A stretch of DNA of 48,032 bases from a virus: positions 1 through 48,032 of the IMG/VR virus record IMGVR_UViG_3300027759_000131; one strand, 5' to 3'. A program made the translations under genes and the position numbers. Position 1 is the stretch's first letter. Each line of letters opens with the position of its first letter. The notes beneath the pieces were generated by a model. That model had not been told where the DNA came from, searched no databases, and worked only from the letters and a program-made list of their open reading frames with translations. This document shows positions 1 through 5,058 of this stretch, one piece after another.

Positions 1-25
1 GGATCGATACCCGTCGACAGTACCA
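1..25 (+). tRNA. tRNA 3' fragment cut by the window edge
   Basis: The first bases read as a T-arm with loop ATCGATA followed by an acceptor strand and CCA at 23-25. The 5' part lies outside the window, so the anticodon is unknown. It could supply the isoleucine acceptor that the rest of the array lacks, but nothing here shows that. Confidence 0.6.
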
Positions 26-29
26 ATAT

Positions 30-104
30 GCCGTAGTAGCTCTCTGGGAGGGTAACTCGTTGTCTGCGAGACTTAGGTGGGTTCGATTCCCATCTACGGC
101 GCCA
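30..104 (+). tRNA. tRNA-Asp(GTC)?
   Basis: Acceptor GCCGTAG pairs with CTACGGC, discriminator G and encoded CCA. The T-arm is canonical (GTGGG/CCCAT around TTCGATT). The anticodon loop TTGTCTG gives GTC by geometry, but pyrimidine 37 and a poor D-stem are unusual, so the identity is less certain than the tRNA call. Confidence 0.7.
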
Positions 105-111
105 AATCTAT

Positions 112-190
112 TCCGAGAAATCCAAGCATGGTGCAAGGACCTGACTGTTAATCAGTGATTAGGTGAGTTCGATCCTCACACTCGGAGCCA
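112..190 (+). tRNA. tRNA-Asn(GTT)
   Basis: Acceptor TCCGAG/CTCGGA, discriminator G, encoded CCA. The anticodon loop CTGTTAA in a CTGA/TCAG stem gives GTT. A second Asn(GTT) lies at 6862. Confidence 0.85.
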
Positions 191-197
191 AACAATT

Positions 198-272
198 GGG
201 GGCAGTAGTGGGCTACGGAGTTGCCTTGCAAGCATCTTGTCTAGAAGGGTTCGATTCCCTCGGCCTCCACCA
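198..272 (+). tRNA. tRNA-Ala(TGC)
   Basis: Acceptor GGGGGC/GCCTCC, discriminator A, encoded CCA. The anticodon loop CTTGCAA sits in a TTGC/GCA stem. A second Ala(TGC) lies at 6955. Confidence 0.8.
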
Positions 273-273
273 A

Positions 274-336
274 TTTTAGGATGCGAACAGCAAATTTAAA
301 AATTCAACTTTTAATTGAAAAATAAGCATCCTGTTT
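274..336 (+). ncRNA. AGGAT/ACAGCAA element 1 (5' leader of the 353 ORF)
   Basis: AGGATGC (278-284) is complementary to GCATCCT (326-332); AACAGCAA follows the 5' strand and TGTTTT the 3' strand. An alternative local helix pairs the AT-rich flank before AGGAT with TAAAAATT. Inside is a 5-bp hairpin, TTCAA/TTGAA (303-319), whose seven-base loop CTTTTAA is exactly like a tRNA-Lys(TTT) anticodon loop. The element ends just before the Shine-Dalgarno of the following small ORF, so it may also act as a translational leader. Five sibling copies occur in the window. Confidence 0.65.
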
Positions 337-352
337 TATAAAAGGAAATCTA

Positions 353-481
353 ATGGCACACAAGCAACAAGGTATTCTAACACGTAGTCCTCAATGGTGG
401 AAACATCTTAAGGATTGGAAACGTGTGTTCTGGAAATCAGAACGTCAAGCACAAAAGAAAAATATCAACAAAGGAGAATGA
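353..481 (+). CDS. Small basic protein, 42 aa, unknown
   Basis: An ATG follows a good Shine-Dalgarno (AAAGGAAA) and opens a 42-residue ORF that is highly basic and rich in Trp, Lys and Gln (SPQWWKHLKDWKRVFWKSER). The composition suggests an amphipathic, nucleic-acid- or membrane-binding peptide, but I do not recognise a family. Its leader is RNA element 1, the same arrangement seen for the Ro-like gene at 10358. A second Shine-Dalgarno (GGAG) overlaps its end and precedes a 7-codon ORF at 483-506. Confidence 0.55.
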   Translation: MAHKQQGILTRSPQWWKHLKDWKRVFWKSERQAQKKNINKGE

Positions 482-505
482 TATGAAACGTTCAGGTAAA
501 CGTTA

Positions 506-541
506 GTGTCATCTTTGACCCCGTATGGTCTTAGATGGCAC
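506..541 (+). ncRNA. Strong hairpin after the 353 ORF
   Basis: GTGTCATCT pairs with AGATGGCAC (one G.U), enclosing an inner GACC/GGTC stem. No T-tract follows, so it is not a typical intrinsic terminator. It begins at the stop codon of a tiny 7-codon ORF (483-506) with its own GGAG site and may be a processing or stability hairpin ahead of tRNA-Lys. Confidence 0.5.
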
Positions 542-567
542 GTAAAAGAAATTAATTACGAATCCAT

Positions 568-642
568 CCACGCTAAACTTTAGTGGCGAAGTACCCGGCT
601 CTTAACCGGACTAACTGAGTTCGATTCTCAGAGCGTGGACCA
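568..642 (+). tRNA. tRNA-Lys(CTT)
   Basis: Acceptor CCACGCT/AGCGTGG, discriminator A, encoded CCA; anticodon loop CTCTTAA in a CCGG/CCGG stem; T-arm CTGAG/CTCAG. Confidence 0.88.
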
Positions 643-645
643 TAT

Positions 646-720
646 GGGGGTATAATTCAAAGGCTAGAATAGCCGGCTTTTAACCGGTCTATCAGGGTTC
701 GAGTCCCTGTGCCCCTACCA
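646..720 (+). tRNA. tRNA-Lys(TTT)
   Basis: Acceptor GGGGGTA/TGCCCCT, encoded ACCA; anticodon loop CTTTTAA in a CCGG/CCGG stem like that of the preceding Lys(CTT). Its CCA end touches the closing helix of the next structured RNA. Confidence 0.88.
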
Positions 721-822
721 TAAGCAAACACATTGTCGCAGTACGCCGAACCGTACTTGATTCTCATGTTGGAACCTAGCATGAAACTAGGGAGATGCGA
801 TTTCATCAGTGTGTTTACTTAT
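721..822 (+). ncRNA. Structured RNA filling the gap between tRNA-Lys and tRNA-Met, with pseudoknot
   Basis: It occupies the whole gap between the two tRNAs. The ends pair over 12 bp (TAAGCAAACACA, 721-732, with TGTGTTTACTTA, 810-821, one mismatch). Inside are TCGCA/TGCGA (736-740/796-800), hairpin GTACG/CGTAC (741-745/752-756) and two interleaved helices, CATG 765-768 with 780-783 and CCTAG 775-779 with CTAGG 787-791, which form an H-type pseudoknot. No coding ORF. RNase P cleavage of the Met tRNA and 3' trimming of the Lys tRNA would release it. I do not recognise the family. Confidence 0.65.
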
Positions 823-897
823 GGTAACGTAGCATAATGGTTGTGCACCTCCTTCATACGGAGCAAGGTGTGAGTTCGAATCTCACCGTTACTACCA
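823..897 (+). tRNA. tRNA-Met(CAT), elongator-like
   Basis: Acceptor GGTAACG/CGTTACT, discriminator A, encoded CCA. Anticodon loop TTCATAC in a CTCC/GGAG stem. The 5' end resembles elongator Met tRNAs. A CAT anticodon could alternatively be Ile2 (lysidine-modified), which would fill the Ile gap of the array. Confidence 0.85.
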
Positions 898-918
898 AAT
901 TAAAACATAAGTAATTTT

Positions 919-1461
919 ATGTTTAATAAAGATGCTTTTAGCAACGGTCAGATAGATAGTAAGCTATGGTTATGTCGCGAGCTCGAAAATCTAGGCTGGA
1001 CTAGTAACCTAACACATATATATGGTGGATGGTATGGTATACTGGCTTTTTTGTTATTGAGTAGAGAGAAGTTTAAAGTTGGTCGTATTGAAAGTTTTGA
1101 TGTTGATCCAACTTGCAAAGAATATGCAGATGCAATTAATGAAAACTGGGTTGTTAATAACGGAACATTTTCTTCTTATACACTAGATTGTAATCAAGAA
1201 GTTCCTAATATTGCTGACCTTATAATTAATACCAGCACTGAACATTTTGAAGGTATGGATTGGTTTAATGAAATACCAAGAGGTACACGGATAATTTTAC
1301 AAGGTAATAATATGCCGCACGATGACCATTTTATTTGCTCGAATAACTTGCAAGAATTTGTTGATCGTTATAAACTACAGACTATTATATATCAAGGTAG
1401 TTTAGATTTTAATTACCCTAGTTGGAATTTTTCCAGATATATGGTAATAGGTATTAAATAA
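919..1461 (+). CDS. SAM-dependent methyltransferase-like protein
   Basis: This 180-residue protein has the layout of a class I Rossmann methyltransferase: a glycine-rich first loop (HIYGGWYGILAF, about residues 33-44), an acidic end of strand 2 (SFDVDPTC, about 58-66) and an INTSTEHF segment at the expected motif IV position. A diverged paralogue at 40059-40664 keeps the same landmarks (HGGWVG, SLDIDPTC, INTSCEHI), which supports a conserved fold and role. Substrate unknown. It lies between tRNA-Met and a structured RNA, and its stop codon abuts the 20-bp closing helix of that RNA. Confidence 0.7.
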   Translation: MFNKDAFSNGQIDSKLWLCRELENLGWTSNLTHIYGGWYGILAFLLLSREKFKVGRIESFDVDPTCKEYADAINENWVVNNGTFSSYTLDCNQEVPNIADLIINTSTEHFEGMDWFNEIPRGTRIILQGNNMPHDDHFICSNNLQEFVDRYKLQTIIYQGSLDFNYPSWNFSRYMVIGIK

Positions 1462-1712
1462 AGATATTAGTAAGAAACTCAAAGTACTATAATGTTCCGT
1501 AAGGGAAATGCATCTGCCGGAAGCGGGTGCATGGAGGGGTTATAAACCCCGGCATTTGCCAATGACGAGGTGATAGTGTTTACGGCATGAATTCACAGTT
1601 GGCAGAAGTACTCCATGTTAGGCAGGACAAAATAGAGCAGGCACTGTAAAGCCTGGGCGGCCTCAGACTCATAAGTCAAACCAGATCTCTTAGAGTTTCT
1701 TACTAATATCTT
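1461..1712 (+). ncRNA. Structured RNA of about 250 nt closed by a perfect 20-bp helix
   Basis: Bases 1461-1480 are perfectly complementary to 1693-1712. The interior has many local helices: AAATGC/GCATTT enclosing GCATCTGC/GCGGGTGC and GGGGTT/AACCCC, and GCAGGC/GCCTG near 1650. No ORF of note. It starts at the stop codon of the methyltransferase-like gene and ends 4 nt before tRNA-Gly. The long perfect helix would be a good RNase III substrate or a device to hold the ends together. Family not recognised. Confidence 0.7.
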
Positions 1713-1716
1713 CTAT

Positions 1717-1792
1717 GCGGGTGTAGCTCAGCTGGTAGAGCGCCACGTTGCCAACGTGATTGTCGTCGGTTCGACCCCGATCACCCGCTCCA
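1717..1792 (+). tRNA. tRNA-Gly(GCC)
   Basis: Acceptor GCGGGTG/CACCCGC, discriminator T, encoded CCA; D-arm GCTC/GAGC; anticodon loop TTGCCAA. Confidence 0.92.
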
Positions 1793-1800
1793 GCGTACTC

Positions 1801-1855
1801 CTTATATGACAGTTGAACACAGTCATATAAGGGAAGGACAGTGTTCAACCTGTCC
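1801..1855 (+). ncRNA. Twin hairpins with perfectly complementary loops (kissing pair)
   Basis: Hairpin 1 is CTTATATGAC/GTCATATAAG (1801-1810/1822-1831). Hairpin 2 is GGACAG/CTGTCC (1836-1841/1850-1855). GTTGAACAC of loop 1 (1812-1820) is fully complementary to GTGTTCAAC at 1841-1849, mostly loop 2, so a kissing interaction or a switch between two structures is possible. It stands immediately before RNA element 2 with its permuted tRNA, so the two may form one transcript. Confidence 0.6.
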
Positions 1856-1860
1856 GAGAG

Positions 1861-1994
1861 TTTTAGGATACTAACAGCAAATTAAAATTCGCCTTCTAAG
1901 CGAGTGGTCGTTGGTTCGAGTCCAACATTTGATCAAGCCTAAAAAGCAGTCAAATTAGCTCAGTTGGTAGAGCACTTAAAAAATGTATCCTGTT
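1861..1994 (+). ncRNA. AGGAT/ACAGCAA element 2 enclosing a circularly permuted tRNA-Arg(TCT)
   Basis: The closing helix is AGGATAC (1865-1871) with GTATCCT (1985-1991), followed by the family motif AACAGCAA. Inside, tRNA parts occur in permuted order: anticodon arm TTCGC-CTTCTAA-GCGAG (1888-1904, anticodon TCT), variable TGGTC, T-arm GTTGG-TTCGAGT-CCAAC, acceptor 3' strand ATTTGAT (1927-1933), a 15-nt loop, acceptor 5' strand GTCAAAT (1949-1955), TA, then D-arm GCTC-AGTTGGTA-GAGC (1958-1973). The break falls between the D-arm and the anticodon stem. No CCA is encoded, unlike the other tRNAs. It could be a tRNA needing circularisation and trimming, or, as I favour, a tRNA-mimicking Y-RNA-like effector. 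Confidence 0.75.
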
Positions 1995-2002
1995 TTTATT
2001 GT

Positions 2003-2076
2003 TGGGGCATTGTGTAATGGTAGCACAACAGACTTTGACTCTGTTAGTTTAGGTTCGATCCCTAATGCCCCTGCCA
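2003..2076 (+). tRNA. tRNA-Gln(TTG)
   Basis: Starts with T1 opposite T72 (a weak first pair is a Gln identity feature), then GGGGCA/TGCCCC, discriminator G, encoded CCA; anticodon loop CTTTGAC in ACAGA/TCTGT. Confidence 0.9.
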
Positions 2077-2085
2077 AGTTTCTAT

Positions 2086-2161
2086 GGTGTCTTTAGTGTA
2101 GTGGCCTGCACCCTGCTCTGTGAAAGCGGTAGTACCGGATCGATACCGGTAAGGCACCCCA
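2086..2161 (+). tRNA. tRNA-His(GTG)
   Basis: The extra G-1 (2086) faces discriminator C73, the hallmark of His tRNA. Acceptor GTGTCTT/AAGGCAC, anticodon loop CTGTGAA, encoded CCA. Confidence 0.92.
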
Positions 2162-2179
2162 ATTTTTAAGGAGAGTATC

Positions 2180-2647
2180 ATGCCGTGGATTGAAAATGTA
2201 GCAGCCAGTGATATCCCAATTGGATTTCATCACGATGCTGGCCCTAACAGTATGCTGATCAGCATTGTTGATCCGGCAAGTTGGCGACCTGAAGCCAAGC
2301 ATGAATTCAAAGAGCGTCACAACTTTGAGTTCTTGGATGTAGAAGAAAAGGACGAAGTTTTAGAAGAAGCTATGAAGTGTAGTCATGAGCAGGCCGCAGA
2401 GCTTGTTCGATTGTTACAACACGCATTAGACTGTCGTATGAATGTGGTAGTTCACTGCTACGCTGGTATTTGCAGATCGGGTGCGGTTTGTGAGGTTGGA
2501 GTCATGATGGGCTTCAATGATACTGAGCGTTTTCGTAGTCCAAATCTCTTGGTTAAGCATCGCATGATGAAGCATTTGGGTTGGACTTACGATGCGGATG
2601 AAAAGCCAAATATTGATGATTGGCGCACTTTTAGGCCGGTTGATTGA
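2180..2647 (+). CDS. Protein-tyrosine/dual-specificity phosphatase-like protein
   Basis: The 155-residue protein carries the cysteine-phosphatase P-loop HCYAGICRS (residues 92-100), which fits HC(X5)R(S/T), with Cys93 as nucleophile and Arg99 as phosphate binder. The size suits a compact DUSP-like domain. The general acid is probably one of the aspartates in the first half. Substrate unknown; it may dephosphorylate protein, RNA 5' ends or a nucleotide, and the RNA-repair genes at 10-13 kb make an RNA role possible. Shine-Dalgarno AAGGAG precedes the ATG. It follows tRNA-His in the early region. Confidence 0.8.
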   Translation: MPWIENVAASDIPIGFHHDAGPNSMLISIVDPASWRPEAKHEFKERHNFEFLDVEEKDEVLEEAMKCSHEQAAELVRLLQHALDCRMNVVVHCYAGICRSGAVCEVGVMMGFNDTERFRSPNLLVKHRMMKHLGWTYDADEKPNIDDWRTFRPVD

Positions 2648-2672
2648 CAGTGTTGCCTGTTTAATGTATAAT
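2644..2672 (+). promoter_or_regulatory. Sigma70 promoter
   Basis: TTGACA (2644-2649), 17-bp spacer, TATAAT (2667-2672): both hexamers are consensus. It overlaps the end of the phosphatase gene and drives the 2702 operon. Confidence 0.88.
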
Positions 2673-2701
2673 ACTTGTATACTAACAAGCAAGGATATAC
2701 T

Positions 2702-2875
2702 ATGGCCGGCAAAGCAAAATCAATCTACTTGACCATTAATCCAAAAGGTAGTTTTACTTCGGTTTTCAAAAAAATGTTCTTTGAAGCTAAATCTTACAAT
2801 GAATATGTTAAAACAGACGAGTTCAAAGCCAAGTGGCCTATTACTGAATATGATATTGTGAAAGAAACATACTAA
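2702..2875 (+). CDS. Small phage protein, 57 aa, unknown
   Basis: I chose the ATG at 2702 because it lies 30 nt after the promoter -10 box and has an AAGGA site; an upstream in-frame ATG at 2675 would sit at the -10 box. The protein (starting MAGKAKSIYLTINPKGSF) is basic and probably a single alpha/beta domain. No family recognised. Its stop overlaps the next start (TAATG), so it is translated with the following two genes. Confidence 0.65.
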   Translation: MAGKAKSIYLTINPKGSFTSVFKKMFFEAKSYNEYVKTDEFKAKWPITEYDIVKETY

Positions 2876-3042
2876 TGAAGATTAAATTTGATAAAGAAAC
2901 TATGCCTGACGAACTGTACAATGCACTACTACAGCATTTTGTAAATGAAGCAGTTGGGCTAGGGGTAGAAGTTAATAAGTTTACCCAATTTAATAATTGG
3001 ATTATTGAATGTACTATAGACGCTAAAGAAGCAGTTCACTAA
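2875..3042 (+). CDS. Small acidic protein, 55 aa, unknown
   Basis: A 55-residue ORF whose ATG overlaps the upstream stop (TAATG), a sign of translational coupling. It starts MKIKFDKETMPDELYNALLQ and ends CTIDAKEAVH. Likely helical with a hydrophobic strand near the end. No recognisable motif. Confidence 0.65.
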   Translation: MKIKFDKETMPDELYNALLQHFVNEAVGLGVEVNKFTQFNNWIIECTIDAKEAVH

Positions 3043-3051
3043 GGAATTATT

Positions 3052-3384
3052 ATGAATGACATTATAACACAAGGTCGTGTCATCCGAGATGGCCGAGTAG
3101 CGGTACTTTACAGTCCGGGATTTGGCGCTGGTTGGAGCACATGGGCACATAGTGGCGAAGGTAAAGATTTAGTATTTGATCCAGTCATAGTTGGATATGT
3201 GGAACGCGGTGCTAAGGCTGAATTAGCGACCTACATGGAAATGCGTTATCCAAATGTCTACACTGGCGGTATGGACGATCTAGTAATTGAATGGGTTCCT
3301 GTTGGAACACTATTCAAGGTTAATGAGTATGACGGTAGCGAATCAATCGAGCTAAAAGAAGCCGATCAATGGATGGTAGCATAA
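3052..3384 (+). CDS. Conserved-type phage protein, 110 aa, unknown
   Basis: A 110-residue ORF with an AAGGAAT site. It contains a glycine/tryptophan-rich segment, PGFGAGWSTW (about residues 22-31), and an acidic C-terminal half. The overall pattern is a small alpha/beta domain; I cannot assign a family. It lies third in the operon from the 2644 promoter, just before the phosphoesterase gene. Confidence 0.65.
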   Translation: MNDIITQGRVIRDGRVAVLYSPGFGAGWSTWAHSGEGKDLVFDPVIVGYVERGAKAELATYMEMRYPNVYTGGMDDLVIEWVPVGTLFKVNEYDGSESIELKEADQWMVA

Positions 3385-3404
3385 CATAAAGAAAGGAGGG
3401 CAAG

Positions 3405-4010
3405 ATGCCTAGTGTATTTTTAGTAAGCGACACACACTTTGGACACACAGGTGTCTGCCGCTTCACACGTAACGACGGTTTTACAAAATTAAGGCCATGG
3501 ACCGATCCAGATGAAATGGACGAGGCAATGGTCAAAGCCTGGAACGAACGGGTAAAGCCCACTGACAAGGTCTATCACTTAGGTGACGTTGTAATTAATC
3601 GTAAGGCTTTAGGTATTTTACGTAGGTTAAACGGAGACAAAGTTTTAATTCGTGGTAACCACGATATCTTTAAAGACGAGGACTATCGTGCTCACTTTAG
3701 AGAACTTAGGGCTTATCACGTTATGAACGGTATGATATTAAGTCATATTCCGTTACACAGTGACAGCTTAGGTCGGTTTGGTGTTAACATCCACGGACAC
3801 TTACACGCAAATCGTGTTAAGAAAGCTCGGGGTGTTGATGCTAAGACCGGGGAAGTCTTATACAGCGATGAAATCGATCCTCGATATCATTGTGTATGCG
3901 TGGAACAAACTCCAGACTTTGCTCCTATCTTATTTGAAGACGTATTAAAGCGTATTGAAGAAGAAGGTGGTAGCGTTGGATTTAAGTCCGGCAACGGTCC
4001 TACTATGTAA
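3405..4010 (+). CDS. Calcineurin-like metallophosphoesterase (copy 1)
   Basis: All metallophosphoesterase motifs are visible: DTHFGH (metal ligands near residues 9-11), GD in YHLGDVV, GNHD, a His in the SHIPLH segment and GHLH at the end. With 201 residues it is a minimal catalytic domain that would bind two metals and cleave phosphomonoesters or diesters. A very close paralogue lies at 12984-13586, with matching Shine-Dalgarno (AAAGGAGGGC) and start context, so this is a recent duplication. It ends the operon, followed by a terminator-like hairpin. Confidence 0.9.
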   Translation: MPSVFLVSDTHFGHTGVCRFTRNDGFTKLRPWTDPDEMDEAMVKAWNERVKPTDKVYHLGDVVINRKALGILRRLNGDKVLIRGNHDIFKDEDYRAHFRELRAYHVMNGMILSHIPLHSDSLGRFGVNIHGHLHANRVKKARGVDAKTGEVLYSDEIDPRYHCVCVEQTPDFAPILFEDVLKRIEEEGGSVGFKSGNGPTM

Positions 4011-4026
4011 GAACAGACCCCCGCTT

Positions 4027-4060
4027 TACAAGTTGTGCGGTGAACAACTTGTACTAATTT
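4027..4060 (+). terminator. Terminator-like hairpin after the phosphoesterase gene
   Basis: TACAAGTTGT pairs perfectly with ACAACTTGTA (4027-4036/4044-4053) around a 7-nt loop and is followed by CTAATTTT. The T-tract is interrupted, so termination may be partial before the next tRNA group. Confidence 0.55.
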
Positions 4061-4061
4061 T

Positions 4062-4137
4062 GCCGCTTTAGCAAATGTGGTCATTGCACCGGTTTGAAGC
4101 ACCGAGGAATGAGGTTCGATCCCTCAAGGCGGCACCA
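4062..4137 (+). tRNA. tRNA-Phe(GAA)
   Basis: Acceptor GCCGCTT/AGGCGGC, discriminator A, encoded CCA; anticodon loop TTGAAGC in CGGT/ACCG. Confidence 0.85.
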
Positions 4138-4299
4138 AGTTTCAAGATAGACGTGGGGATAGAGTCCCGGCAGTCCTAGCATAGTGGCTCAGCTATGTGA
4201 CAGCGCAAGAACGGACACGCTCGGTAGACATAAACTCTCCCTTACGAGACAATCCAATGAGTCCCATAAACGGATAGTTGGGCACTTGAAAACCTTTAT
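4138..4299 (+). ncRNA. Structured RNA between tRNA-Phe and tRNA-Leu
   Basis: The gap is closed by TTTCAAG (4140-4146) with CTTGAAA (4285-4291). Interior helices include CATAG/CTATG around TGGCTCAG (near 4180-4197) and CAA-TCC with GGA-TAG-TTG at the 3' side. No convincing ORF. It fills the space between two tRNAs in the same way as the RNAs at 721 and 4797. Confidence 0.5.
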
Positions 4300-4376
4300 A
4301 CCCCACTGGCGCAATTGGTAGACGCGACTCTCTCAAAAGGAGTGAAGTCCCCGTTCGAGTCGGGGGTGGGGTACCA
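4300..4376 (+). tRNA. tRNA-Leu(CAA), short variable loop
   Basis: Acceptor ACCCCAC/GTGGGGT, encoded ACCA; Leu-like D-arm (TGGCGCAATTGGTAGACGC); anticodon loop CTCAAAA. The variable region is only GAAGT, whereas bacterial Leu tRNAs are class II with a long arm. Confidence 0.8.
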
Positions 4377-4377
4377 C

Positions 4378-4451
4378 GCTCTTGTAGGTAAATGGAATAC
4401 CACTATCTTGGTACGATAGAATTTAAGGTTCGATTCCTTACTTGAGCACCA
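4378..4451 (+). tRNA. tRNA-Thr(GGT)
   Basis: Anticodon loop TTGGTAC in CTATC/GATAG, T-arm TAAGG/CCTTA, encoded ACCA. The acceptor GCTCTTG/CTTGAGC has two U.U mismatches, so function may depend on tolerance or editing. Confidence 0.78.
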
Positions 4452-4452
4452 T

Positions 4453-4527
4453 ACCGCAATAGTCTAAGGGATAGGCAACACTCTTCTAAAGTGTACAATG
4501 TAGGTTCGAGTCCTACTTGCGGTGCCA
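4453..4527 (+). tRNA. tRNA-Arg(TCT)
   Basis: Acceptor ACCGCAA/TTGCGGT, discriminator G, encoded CCA; anticodon loop CTTCTAA in ACACT/AGTGT. It has the same anticodon loop as the permuted tRNA at 1888-1973. Confidence 0.92.
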
Positions 4528-4538
4528 TAAATAGATTA

Positions 4539-4613
4539 CGGGCTTTGGTGAAATGGATATCATTCTGGTCTTCGAAACCAGCGGTGTGGGTTCGATTCCT
4601 GCAAGCCCGGCCA
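4539..4613 (+). tRNA. tRNA-Arg(TCG)
   Basis: Acceptor CGGGCTT/AAGCCCG, discriminator G, encoded CCA; anticodon loop CTTCGAA in CTGGT/ACCAG. Confidence 0.9.
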
Positions 4614-4631
4614 AAATAGTTCACAAATGTG

Positions 4632-4660
4632 TTGACATAGTGCGCTAGATGTTATATAAT
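4632..4660 (+). promoter_or_regulatory. Sigma70 promoter of the second tRNA group
   Basis: TTGACA (4632-4637), 17-bp spacer, TATAAT (4655-4660), both consensus. A boxA-like sequence follows about 30 nt downstream, before tRNA-Glu. Confidence 0.9.
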
Positions 4661-4692
4661 ACGTACATACACTGATAATACAGCAGTATAAA

Positions 4693-4704
4693 CGTTCTTT
4701 AAAA
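4693..4704 (+). promoter_or_regulatory. rrn-type boxA antitermination site
   Basis: CGTTCTTTAAAA closely matches the bacterial rRNA boxA core (TGYTCTTTAANA), the binding site for NusB/S10. It lies between a consensus sigma70 promoter and the first tRNA of a long untranslated run. This is where antitermination would help RNA polymerase through structured tRNA genes. The match and position are visible; the function is inferred. Confidence 0.6.
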
Positions 4705-4720
4705 ATTTAAAAGTTAATTT

Positions 4721-4796
4721 GCTCGGTTCGTCTATCGGTTTAGGACACCGCCCTTTCACGGCGGGAAGAGGGGTTCAACTCCCCTACCGAGTACCA
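4721..4796 (+). tRNA. tRNA-Glu(TTC)
   Basis: Acceptor GCTCGGT/ACCGAGT, encoded ACCA; anticodon loop CTTTCAC in CCGCC/GGCGG. Confidence 0.9.
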
Positions 4797-4961
4797 TTAA
4801 ATAATAACTGCCAGTGGGTATCGTGTAGGGACGCTTACACTAGGCGGGCTGGTCGGGCCATCGATCAGTCCTGAGACAACCACAGCAATGGCTTATGAGA
4901 GGAAGCACCTCACTCAGAAATTTGCCCGGCGTCATAGACCGTGACAGTTATTTTTTAATGG
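4794..4961 (+). ncRNA. Structured RNA between tRNA-Glu and tRNA-Leu
   Basis: The ends pair over 17 positions with one mismatch (4794-4810 with 4945-4961), starting in the CCA of tRNA-Glu. Internal helices include CTGGTC/GATCAG, GCTT/AAGC and GAGG/CCTC. No ORF. It contains ACAGCAA at 4883-4889, a short match to the AGGAT-element motif, but lacks AGGAT and its partner. Confidence 0.6.
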
Positions 4962-4970
4962 TAAAGTTAC

Positions 4971-5053
4971 GCCCCTTTGGTGGAATTGGTAGACACGCTG
5001 GTCTTAGAAGCCAGTGCGCGAGCGTCCGAGTTCGAGTCTCGGAGGGGGCACCA
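4971..5053 (+). tRNA. tRNA-Leu(TAG)
   Basis: Class II tRNA: acceptor GCCCCTT/AGGGGGC, anticodon loop CTTAGAA in CTGGT/GCCAG, long variable arm TGCGCGAGCGT, encoded ACCA. Confidence 0.93.
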
Positions 5054-5058
5054 AATAT

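Noticed and set aside
483-506. Seven-codon ORF (MKRSGKR) with a good GGAG site.
   Set aside because: Too short to call as a gene; it could be a leader peptide in front of the 506-541 hairpin, so I mention it only in those entries.
1861-1890. The stretch GTTTTAGGAT...AACAGCAAATTAAAA resembles the repeat:anti-repeat of type II CRISPR guide RNAs (GTTTTAG ... AGCAAGTTAAAA).
   Set aside because: There are no cas genes, no spaced direct repeats and no nexus or terminator hairpins. The six copies differ just where a repeat would be constant, and their closing helices covary. I treat the similarity as chance AT-rich pairing.
1861-1994. A group I intron or a permuted intron-exon arrangement as explanation for the permuted tRNA.
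   Set aside because: The flanking parts are too short (about 25 nt each) to hold a group I or group II catalytic core, and no P7/guanosine-site sequence or domain V is visible.
4524-4536. ATAAATA between tRNA-Arg(TCT) and tRNA-Arg(TCG) as a late promoter.
   Set aside because: It sits within the early tRNA array with no operon start after it; the heptamer is expected by chance in AT-rich DNA.
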